Positions 20,733 to 26,027 of a DNA stretch of 26,027 nucleotides are shown one piece after another. Positions within the stretch are counted from its first letter, which is position 1; each line of letters starts with the position of its first letter. The translations under genes and the position numbers were made by a program. Origin of the DNA: a virus; IMG/VR virus record IMGVR_UViG_3300042566_000753, positions 1 to 26,027 of that record; one strand, written 5' to 3'. Under the pieces are notes generated by a model that saw only the letters and a list, made by a program, of their open reading frames with translations, was not told the DNA's origin and ran no database searches.

Positions 20733-21053
20733 TTATTTACTATTTACATAATCAATTTGCATTTCTTTTATTCTACCTATTTGCTGACAAAATATTCTTA
20801 TGTCTTTAATGTAATGAATTGGTAAATGTAATTCTTGAGTAGAACAATGTAATGTATACCATGCTCCACCATGACATCTTTTGTCCAATTCAAAATGCCA
20901 TCTTCCACCGGTTCTATTATCACAAAATTCAAATTGATATTGTGAACCTATATCGTTTATATCAACTTTTCTTATAGGTAATCCTAATTGTTTAGTTAAT
21001 ATTTCTTCAAACCTACCTATCAATTGTGGTGAAATTTCAAATTTTAATCTCAT
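20733..21053 (-). CDS. Hypothetical protein, possible L-T-I-x-N relative
   Basis: 106 residues, starting MRLKFEISPQ. It shares with the family a YQFEFCDN strand, RWHFELDKRCHGGAWYTLHC and the final IHYIKDIRIFCQQIGRI helix (compare IDTFCKQIKRLL at 8545-8811). The start differs from the strict signature. Cys and His residues are scattered, without a clear zinc site. 3 bases separate it from the metallopeptidase gene upstream. Confidence 0.7.
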   Translation of the reverse strand: MRLKFEISPQLIGRFEEILTKQLGLPIRKVDINDIGSQYQFEFCDNRTGGRWHFELDKRCHGGAWYTLHCSTQELHLPIHYIKDIRIFCQQIGRIKEMQIDYVNSK

Positions 21054-21056
21054 AAC

Positions 21057-21419
21057 TTATAATTTTCTTTTATGTCTTTCTTCAAATTTATCCTCTACTA
21101 ATTGTGCAGCTTTGGTATATCCTTTATCTTTTAGTAAAATGATTGCAAACATATCAGCAGCAATTTCATCATTGTCGTTTCTATCCTTTGTGTGTTTCAA
21201 CATTATGTGTGCTAACTCATGTGCTTCAACCCACTTCAATTCATCTTTGGTTAACTTCACTTCACCATCAATGAATACACAACCCGAACTTGTCTCAGCA
21301 AAACCAAAACCACACATTTCAAATAGTGGTTTCATTACTTCATATCGGTAGTCATCTTTGGTTAGTATTGCAACTGCAACATCACTTTTGAACTCACTAA
21401 AATATGTTTTCGTTTTCAT
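21057..21419 (-). CDS. HELAH zinc metallopeptidase
   Basis: 120 residues. Zinc motif WVEAHELAHIMLKH with His 67, Glu 68 and His 71; a downstream NDEIAADMFAI, with Glu 85 as probable third ligand, matches the ImmA/IrrE (M78)-like order H-E-x-x-H then E-x-x-A-x-x-F. Cytosolic, one short domain. ImmA-type enzymes cut repressors to switch prophages or mobile elements, so a regulatory protease is one possibility; the target is unknown. It overlaps the upstream gene by 23 bases. Confidence 0.85.
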   Translation of the reverse strand: MKTKTYFSEFKSDVAVAILTKDDYRYEVMKPLFEMCGFGFAETSSGCVFIDGEVKLTKDELKWVEAHELAHIMLKHTKDRNDNDEIAADMFAIILLKDKGYTKAAQLVEDKFEERHKRKL

Positions 21420-21807
21420 AATTACTTTTTGATATTAATACAATATGACAGGGTTCTTTAATTCGTTTTCCACCACCATTTCGTTTACCCCAACCTTGAT
21501 TCGGGTCTCCTTCACTTTGTGTTGTTGGTATTTTACCTGTGAAATACTTTTCTAATACTACTGCGATACCATCACCATCATTATCATTAAACATCATATC
21601 ACATACCTCACCCCATTCCATTTTCCATTCAAACGAATCCTCACAGGTTTTATCTTTGAATACTCTACCATAAGAGTCGTAATGACCTCTCATCTCCTCT
21701 ATAACCTCACCATTTTTTAATAGATACAATCTAACTGCATCACCACTAAAAGAGTCTGATGCAACTGGTAAACCACTTTCTTTACATATAAAACTGAAAC
21801 ATCCCAT
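21397..21807 (-). CDS. MGCFSFICKESG-family phage protein
   Basis: 136 residues from MGCFSFICKESGLP, which I recognise as the beginning of a phage conserved family of unknown function; an ATG 14 codons earlier is not needed. Typical segments follow: DSFSGDAVRLYLLKNGEVIEEM, GHYDSYGRVF, and SEGDPNQGWGKRNGG, then CHIVLISKS near the end. No catalytic motif is evident. The end overlaps the metallopeptidase gene by 23 bases. Confidence 0.75.
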   Translation of the reverse strand: MGCFSFICKESGLPVASDSFSGDAVRLYLLKNGEVIEEMRGHYDSYGRVFKDKTCEDSFEWKMEWGEVCDMMFNDNDGDGIAVVLEKYFTGKIPTTQSEGDPNQGWGKRNGGGKRIKEPCHIVLISKSNYENENIF

Positions 21808-21826
21808 AACTTTATTTTTTAATTTT

Positions 21827-21988
21827 TTATAATTCTTCAATAATTCCAAAACATTCTGCTACAAAGAATAAACATCCACCAATGAATATATCTCCAAACA
21901 TAAATGCCGAACAACCCAACATTCTAATACCCGATTTCAATACACTTATTCTAAAATGTTTTGAACTTTTACTTTCTTTTAACTCCAT
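21827..21988 (-). CDS. Small membrane protein (53 residues)
   Basis: Starts MELKESKSSKHF at 21988. A basic N-terminus is followed by hydrophobic segments about residues 18-50 (IRMLGCSAFMFGDIFIGGCLFFVAECFGII), enough for one or two crossings. It overlaps the end of the SWIM-tail gene by 20 bases. Longer frames upstream would run deeper into that gene, so this start is preferred. Function unknown. Confidence 0.65.
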   Translation of the reverse strand: MELKESKSSKHFRISVLKSGIRMLGCSAFMFGDIFIGGCLFFVAECFGIIEEL

Positions 21989-22328
21989 CTTTTTTATTTT
22001 TAATTTGAATAATGTGTTTACAATCTTTACCTCTACTAAACCCATGTGCGGGACAACTACAACTCCAAAATCCCTCATCATTTACTACCTTATATACATT
22101 GTCTTTACTTCCTTTGACTTTGTATTCAATTTTCACTTCGGTCTTTTTGAACTCTTTTGGTTTTATGTAGTCAATTTTATCCCACATCTTTTCTAATTCG
22201 TTCCAACTATACCATCTATTTACTTCTATCCATCCACTACTTTCTTTACCACCCGTGCAGACAATCCAAGTCTTTTTTGACATTGGAGACTCAAAACATA
22301 TCGGGGGTAATGCTGATTTAATTCTCAT
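21969..22328 (-). CDS. SWIM zinc-finger protein
   Basis: 119 residues from MRIKSALPPICFES. A first part with WIVCTGGKESSGWIEVNRWYSWNELEKMW is unfamiliar. From about 65 it reads KVKGSKDNVYKVVNDEGFWSCSCPA...CKHI with C90, C92, C103 and H105: a SWIM finger with the same lead-in as the protein at 19145-19738. The start lies 1 base after the upstream stop; an ATG 9 codons earlier would overlap it. Likely a nucleic-acid- or protein-binding adaptor. Confidence 0.8.
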   Translation of the reverse strand: MRIKSALPPICFESPMSKKTWIVCTGGKESSGWIEVNRWYSWNELEKMWDKIDYIKPKEFKKTEVKIEYKVKGSKDNVYKVVNDEGFWSCSCPAHGFSRGKDCKHIIQIKNKKDGVKRK

Positions 22329-22329
22329 A

Positions 22330-22638
22330 TTATAATAATTTTGGTTTCCATTCATCAGTCATTAATTTAAGTTTGTCCATTAGACTATTTATATTCACTA
22401 TGTCCTCATGCTTTATCCAATAGGGATATCTTACACACATTGCTTCATTACTCCATTTTCCAATTTTGTAATAACCATTTTCTACCGGCCTTCTTTCTAA
22501 AATAATAAAATGTCTCATATGTTCTCTCCATACATTAATTCTATATTCATTCCTATTTTCATCAATGTCCTCAATGTAGTTTTTATCATCCCATTCTTTA
22601 CGGAATAGTTTTTCATAATTCTTTATAGTCAATTTCAT
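22330..22638 (-). CDS. L-T-I-x-N family protein, member 5
   Basis: 102 residues, starting MKLTIKNYEKL, almost the same start as the member at 6884-7231 more than 15 kb away. Middle: EYRINVWREHMRHFIILERRPVENGYYKIGKW (the R-x-x-x-x-N-G-Y region shared with 8282-8551), then WIKHEDIVNINSLMDKLKLM, the family's final helix. This member is among the most complete. Function unknown. Confidence 0.8.
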   Translation of the reverse strand: MKLTIKNYEKLFRKEWDDKNYIEDIDENRNEYRINVWREHMRHFIILERRPVENGYYKIGKWSNEAMCVRYPYWIKHEDIVNINSLMDKLKLMTDEWKPKLL

Positions 22639-22648
22639 AACTTATATT

Positions 22649-23017
22649 TTACCACCAACTTGTATAATAAACTGTCTTACCTTCTTTGATTGCTTCTCTT
22701 GCTTTACTAACGAACAATAAATCATCTTCATCACAATCATCACTTACACCAAAAAAGAAACCCGATGTATCGGGTAAGTTACCATCCTTAATATCTTGTT
22801 CTAAATTGTCCAAATCTTCACTATCCAATACAACACAATCACCATTAAAGTCGTCTGATGTTCCACCCTTTGCGTCATATAAGTTCTGCATCCAACCATG
22901 TAAGTTAGGGTGCTTTCTCCAATAGTGTAATTCATCTTGTTCAAAGTTCTTTGTTGAAAAGTCTACATCCGTTTCCGGTTTTGCTTTTGTAGCTAAAGCG
23001 TACATATCTAATCCCAT
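22649..23017 (-). CDS. MGLDMY-family phage conserved protein
   Basis: 122 residues. It begins MGLDMYALAT, then ELHYWRKHPNLHGWMQNLY, DFNGDCVVLDSEDLDNLEQDI, GNLPDTSGFFFGVSDD, DDLLFVSKAREAIKEGKTVYYTSWW. All are signatures of a common phage family with this length. I believe databases often carry a kinase-like label for it that the sequence does not support; its function is unknown. It sits 1 base after the stop of the gene at 23019-23282. Confidence 0.85.
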   Translation of the reverse strand: MGLDMYALATKAKPETDVDFSTKNFEQDELHYWRKHPNLHGWMQNLYDAKGGTSDDFNGDCVVLDSEDLDNLEQDIKDGNLPDTSGFFFGVSDDCDEDDLLFVSKAREAIKEGKTVYYTSWW

Positions 23018-23018
23018 C

Positions 23019-23282
23019 TTAGTTTAAGTTTATATTGTTTGTTAATACATTGTTTAATATTCTATCTCCGTTTAATTGTCTAACTATACTTTGCATCTCA
23101 CTATCCATTGCTGTTGATAACTGAATTAGTTCATCATTCAAAAACGGACTACCTTCCTCACCAATTAAATGTTGGAATGTTGATATCGTTGCTTGTTTAG
23201 TTGCTTGTGGTGTGTGTTCACTTTTAACTATTGAACATAATACACCGAATAATTGTGCTATTGCTTTTTCACTATTTGTCAT
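23019..23282 (-). CDS. Small helical hypothetical protein
   Basis: 87 residues from MTNSEKAIAQ; longer frames upstream only overlap the neighbouring gene. Helical: LFGVLCSIVKSEHTPQATKQATISTFQHLIGEEGSPFLNDELIQLSTAMDSEMQSIV. No signal or membrane segment. 10 bases after the gene at 23293-24024. No family recognised. Confidence 0.7.
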   Translation of the reverse strand: MTNSEKAIAQLFGVLCSIVKSEHTPQATKQATISTFQHLIGEEGSPFLNDELIQLSTAMDSEMQSIVRQLNGDRILNNVLTNNINLN

Positions 23283-23292
23283 TTGTTTTAAT

Positions 23293-24024
23293 TTATATGT
23301 TACTAACTTTATATTTTCCATCGGTATCTTTATACAAATACCTACCACACCTTCTACCAATTGCATTACGTGCATCAATCAAAGAATGTAAATGATGTAT
23401 GAAACTTCCACCTTTTTGGATAGTTGCATTACCTCTCATGACAATATCATAATGACTTTTCAATTGTGAAAATGATACTTTATTACATAGGTAAGTGTAG
23501 TCTAATAACTCTTGTGCTATATAACCCCAATCACCTTTTTGTAAACGATACGATTTGTTTTGATACTTTCGTTTCATTTCCTTTCGTTGAAACTTCGGGT
23601 CTTGCATTTGAGTTTGATATTGTAAAGATTGAATTGCTTGTAATGCAGGAATACCTTTTGATTGTTCGGTATGTTTAACACCATCTGCTAAACTACAACC
23701 CATACTACCCAATGTCCTAGCAATCATTACATTGTTATTACTCAACGATAAGTTTTGTCTTTCCATACCTTGCTTTTTCCATATCCTTATACGATTTGGA
23801 TTAGCGTGGTGTAAGTAAATGTCAATGTATTGTGATACTCTCCACGGAACATCATTTTGTCTACTTCTACCCCAACCTTTCACTACGGATTTTCTATCAC
23901 TATGACGACCTCTTAATGTAACCCATCCAAATATTTGTTCTAATACTTTTTTCACTTCTAACACTTGCTCCTCATTTTTCATTGGGATAGTTGCAATGTA
24001 GTTTGATGTTCTATTTGCTGCCAT
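23293..24024 (-). CDS. Basic hypothetical protein
   Basis: 243 residues, starting MAANRTSNYI. Rich in Arg, Lys and Gln: GRHSDRKSVVKGWGRSRQ, PKFQRKEMKRKYQNKSYRLQK. A middle region LSNNNVMIARTLGSMGCSLADGVKH and a late stretch IVMRGNATIQKGGSFIHHLHSLIDARNAIGRRCGRYLYK. The basic character suggests nucleic-acid binding, but no motif proves it. The ATG is 1 base after the stop of the 53-residue gene. No family recognised. Confidence 0.75.
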   Translation of the reverse strand: MAANRTSNYIATIPMKNEEQVLEVKKVLEQIFGWVTLRGRHSDRKSVVKGWGRSRQNDVPWRVSQYIDIYLHHANPNRIRIWKKQGMERQNLSLSNNNVMIARTLGSMGCSLADGVKHTEQSKGIPALQAIQSLQYQTQMQDPKFQRKEMKRKYQNKSYRLQKGDWGYIAQELLDYTYLCNKVSFSQLKSHYDIVMRGNATIQKGGSFIHHLHSLIDARNAIGRRCGRYLYKDTDGKYKVSNI

Positions 24025-24025
24025 A

Positions 24026-24187
24026 TTATTTAATTTTTTTATCGTATTGTTTTGTAATTGTGATTGATTTTAATTCAGTATTATTACTTGCTATGTTCAT
24101 AATAGTTGAATAACTCAATCCCTTAATTGTAATTGTGTCACCTGATTGAGATACTATTTCAATATCGTGCATCGTTTTGTAATTCAT
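24026..24187 (-). CDS. Small hypothetical protein (53 residues)
   Basis: ATG at 24187, TAA at 24028-24026, starting MNYKTMHDIE. A short beta-rich sequence: IVSQSGDTITIKGLSYSTIM, then NNTELKSITITKQYDKKIK. It fills the gap between 24197 and 24024, leaving 9 bases upstream and 1 base downstream, exactly as other genes here are spaced. Function unknown. Confidence 0.65.
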   Translation of the reverse strand: MNYKTMHDIEIVSQSGDTITIKGLSYSTIMNIASNNTELKSITITKQYDKKIK

Positions 24188-24196
24188 ATAATTGTA

Positions 24197-24544
24197 TTAA
24201 AGGTATTCAGGTCCGTATATACCATAACGAGCAGTTCCGTCTATAATGTTTCCTCTCGCATGTTTTGCTGGTGCTTTCCACGTTGCACATTTTAATAAAT
24301 CACCTTTCTTAATTGGTGAACCTTTTAAGTCTCCATCAACTCTACTAATGAAACCCCAACAAGATGTTCCATACCATAAACGAATATACTTTTGGCCAAC
24401 TTCAACCGTTAACTCTTTCCATTGATTAACCATATCTGCTTTCACATAGTAATCTTTTCGTTGAATGTTTAATTTGTTTATAAAGTTTGCAACAATAGGA
24501 TTACCTTTAAGATACTCCATAGCTTTTTTATCAGTCGTTCTCAT
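24197..24544 (-). CDS. Hypothetical protein, likely phage-conserved
   Basis: 115 residues, starting MRTTDKKAME. Segments: YLKGNPIVANFINKLN, KADMVNQWKELTVEVGQKYIRLWYGTSCWGFI, RVDGDLKGSPIKKGDLLKCATWKAPAKHARGNI, and IDGTARYGIYGPEYL. Trp/Tyr-rich, with a probable small beta-barrel. I have the impression of a phage-conserved family with this GDLLKxATWKAPAKHARGN core, but cannot name it. 8 bases after the upstream gene. Confidence 0.72.
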   Translation of the reverse strand: MRTTDKKAMEYLKGNPIVANFINKLNIQRKDYYVKADMVNQWKELTVEVGQKYIRLWYGTSCWGFISRVDGDLKGSPIKKGDLLKCATWKAPAKHARGNIIDGTARYGIYGPEYL

Positions 24545-24552
24545 ATTATTAT

Positions 24553-24768
24553 TTAATCTATGTTATCTAATCTATTAACTTCATCATACAGAGCAGTTTG
24601 TATTTTATGTAACAACTGAACTGACTTACTTAATTCTCTATCAAAATACTTTTCTAATTCGGGTGTAGTTCTTTTAGCTATTTCAACTAACTCTTTATGA
24701 GACTCTACTCCTTTATTAACCACATAATAAAGGTCATTCAATTCCATTAATGTTAATTCCAAATTCAT
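24553..24768 (-). CDS. Small helical protein
   Basis: 71 residues, starting MNLELTLMEL. Two amphipathic helices: MELNDLYYVVNKGVESHKELVEIAKRT, then PELEKYFDRELSKSVQLLHKIQTALYDEVNRL. No signal or membrane segment. An in-frame ATG 7 codons later is possible. 6 bases after the zinc-ribbon gene. Function unknown. Confidence 0.7.
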   Translation of the reverse strand: MNLELTLMELNDLYYVVNKGVESHKELVEIAKRTTPELEKYFDRELSKSVQLLHKIQTALYDEVNRLDNID

Positions 24769-24774
24769 ATTATA

Positions 24775-25038
24775 TTATTTATAGTTTCCTTTAATTCCTT
24801 TACTAACTCCGTAACCTTGTCTTTGTGATAGTGTGTATAACCTATCAGCATCTTCTTTAGGCATAATTTGTATTTCGTTACCTGTCTTATGATTTGCAAT
24901 TGCAACACCACCAACTTTTTGAATAGTGGAACATTCAACACAACTTTTGTAACCATACTTCACTACTCGCAAAACAGGCATCTTACCACCACACTTAATA
25001 CATTGTGTCATTTCTAATTTTACTTTCACTCCTTTCAT
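24775..25038 (-). CDS. Zinc-ribbon protein
   Basis: 87 residues, starting MKGVKVKLEM (an ATG 9 codons later is possible). Zinc site CIKC (about 12-15) and CVEC (33-36), spaced by VRVVKYGYKS. Then a segment GGVAIANHKTGNEIQIMPKEDADRL that I associate with small phage zinc-ribbon proteins. Likely binds a nucleic acid or protein partner. The competing frame at 24765-24956 covers the same DNA and is rejected. Starts 1 base after the upstream stop. Confidence 0.78.
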   Translation of the reverse strand: MKGVKVKLEMTQCIKCGGKMPVLRVVKYGYKSCVECSTIQKVGGVAIANHKTGNEIQIMPKEDADRLYTLSQRQGYGVSKGIKGNYK

Positions 25039-25039
25039 A

Positions 25040-25450
25040 TTATCTATCGTTGTTTAATGTGAATAATTTTCTTTCAGTTTCAGTATAAGGTTTAAACCAA
25101 CCTTTAATTACTCTATGTGTTAAATCATCTCCGTTACTATCCTTATCATTGTATTCTTGTTTGACTAAGGATAAAACTCTATCTAACAAATCATCAGCAT
25201 CGTATCTACATACTGAAATCAATATGTGTAGTTTTTCTTCAATTTGTCTTTCAAAACTACGACCTCTACTATAAACTCTATCATCATCACTCATCATATA
25301 GGAATAGTCGTGTCGTTTCACTTCATCCATAAACTCACCATACAATTTACTTTCTTCATTATACGCATCATTGATAAATGTGTCATTATTGTTTTTCATA
25401 TTTTCTTTTTTTAAATGTTGTGCAAATGCAACTATTTGATAATAATTCAT
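25040..25450 (-). CDS. Hypothetical acidic protein
   Basis: 136 residues, starting MNYYQIVAFA; an internal ATG 17 codons later (25399) is an alternative start. Body: EESKLYGEFMDEVKRHDYSYMMSDDDRVYSRGRSFERQIEEKLHILISVCRYDADDLLDRVLSLVKQEY, then VIKGWFKPYTETERKLFTL. Helical and polar. No family recognised. It starts 1 base after the stop of the gene upstream. Confidence 0.7.
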   Translation of the reverse strand: MNYYQIVAFAQHLKKENMKNNNDTFINDAYNEESKLYGEFMDEVKRHDYSYMMSDDDRVYSRGRSFERQIEEKLHILISVCRYDADDLLDRVLSLVKQEYNDKDSNGDDLTHRVIKGWFKPYTETERKLFTLNNDR

Positions 25451-25451
25451 A

Positions 25452-26027
25452 CTATTTTGTTTTAATTTTACTTTGTGCTTTTTTGGTTAACATTGGGTTA
25501 ACATCATACACACTAAATTGACTATTCATTGGTATAATGAATTTGTTATTAGATGTGTCAATTTCATTACGAACTTTCTTAAACTTCAATCCTACAATAA
25601 CACCTTGCTCATCCAAATATCTCATATCGTATTCATCACCATCAATTACCTTATAACCCATAAATGTAGTAGGTAATTGTTTACCTTCAAATACCATTGC
25701 AACTCTACCTTTCTTTTCACTTAACAATTCTAATGATTGTAACATATTATAACCACTAAAAGAATAAGTCAAATCATAGTTAGGATATTTAGACATCAAC
25801 TTAAATCGTTTACTTACCTTTGTATAATCATAGAATTGAGTATCGTTAAACAATTCTAATATGTTTCGTTTACCATTTAATTTGAAAGTAGTTAAGTCAA
25901 TATCACTCGTACCATTAATACGAACTGAAAAACGATAACCTAATTGTTCAGCGTTATATTTAGCTTTCTCAATTTCAGTTACCAACCAACCCATAAAGAA
26001 ATTTCTATGTTCAAAGAATAATTTAGT
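25452..26027 (-). CDS. DUF7227-like phage protein, N-terminus beyond the window
   Basis: The frame is open to base 26027: eleven codons (TKLFFEHRNFF) precede the first ATG at 25994, and in the family as I recall it such residues lie just ahead of GWLVTEIEKA. So the true start is outside and the N-terminal Cys-rich part is missing here. What is visible: VRINGTSDIDL, ILELFNDTQFYDYTKV, KYPNYDLTYSFSGYN, KKGRVAMVFEGKQLP, FMGYKVIDGDEYDMRYLDEQGVIVGLKFK. These are the core segments of a family found in phages and plasmids, of unknown function. Confidence 0.82.
   Translation of the reverse strand, partial: TKLFFEHRNFFMGWLVTEIEKAKYNAEQLGYRFSVRINGTSDIDLTTFKLNGKRNILELFNDTQFYDYTKVSKRFKLMSKYPNYDLTYSFSGYNMLQSLELLSEKKGRVAMVFEGKQLPTTFMGYKVIDGDEYDMRYLDEQGVIVGLKFKKVRNEIDTSNNKFIIPMNSQFSVYDVNPMLTKKAQSKIKTK

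Noticed and set aside
22649-23017. Phosphoglycerate-kinase-like label for the MGLDMY protein
   Set aside because: At 122 residues with no kinase motif or nucleotide-binding site, the sequence gives no support for such an enzyme.
24765-24956. Minus-strand frame of 63 residues
   Set aside because: It overlaps the zinc-ribbon gene at 24775-25038 in another frame; the ribbon's C-x-x-C pairs make that frame the real one.
1-26027. Alternative genetic code with reassigned TAG or TGA
   Set aside because: Genes end naturally at TAA, TAG and TGA with immediate restarts, and recognised proteins have no in-frame stops.

Overview
This 26,027-base window is AT-rich and gene-dense. Essentially every gene reads on the minus strand. 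About 60 mostly small ORFs are packed with 0-12 base gaps or short overlaps (ATGA and TAATG couplings). It contains no ribosomal or tRNA gene, no metabolic operon and no recognisable virion structural gene. Several proteins belong to families I know mainly from phages: the MGLDMY family, the MGQYYKIVN family, the MGCFSFICKESG family and the DUF7227-like protein cut by the right edge. I infer a non-structural (early or accessory) region of a large double-stranded DNA phage, or a phage-like element, of a Bacteroidota host. The host inference rests on three things: there is no Shine-Dalgarno sequence before the starts; start contexts are A/T-rich; and five promoter-like sites match the Bacteroidota form (TTTG, 19-20 bases, TAnnTT). 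Stops are TAA, TAG and TGA, so the code appears standard.

Layout, left to right. (1) 1-2.6 kb: small unknown genes, a lipoprotein-like gene, a GIY-YIG nuclease, a hairpin enclosing a stop codon and a promoter. (2) 2.57-3.2 kb: the only long non-coding stretch, full of direct and inverted repeats. (3) 3.2-6 kb: a zinc-knuckle/HNH-like protein, three small membrane genes and a second GIY-YIG-like protein. (4) 6-10.2 kb: several members of a small paralogous family whose N-terminus reads L-T-I-x-N-x-x-K-L, placed around a UV damage endonuclease (UvsE). (5) 8.8-13.1 kb: many exported or membrane proteins (coiled-coil lipoprotein, small secreted protein, SGNH hydrolase, SPFH/band-7 protein, NlpC/P60 peptidase). 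(6) A terminator and promoter pair at 13.08-13.14 kb. (7) 13.2-18.4 kb: small membrane and unknown proteins, an FG-GAP-repeat lipoprotein, a cyclophilin, and a run of overlapping acidic proteins behind a promoter at 18.45 kb. (8) 18.5-26 kb: a lipoprotein, two proteins sharing a SWIM zinc-finger tail, a 3D-domain protein, a HELAH metallopeptidase, more paralogue-like proteins, phage conserved proteins and a zinc ribbon.

Working together: the one clear DNA-related enzyme is UvsE; the nuclease-like proteins look like mobile endonucleases; the exported proteins could remodel or lyse the host envelope. Most of the rest have unknown roles. The most unusual features are the expanded L-T-I-x-N family, the near-identical promoters that would give leaderless or nearly leaderless mRNAs, and the repeat island at 2.57-3.2 kb.
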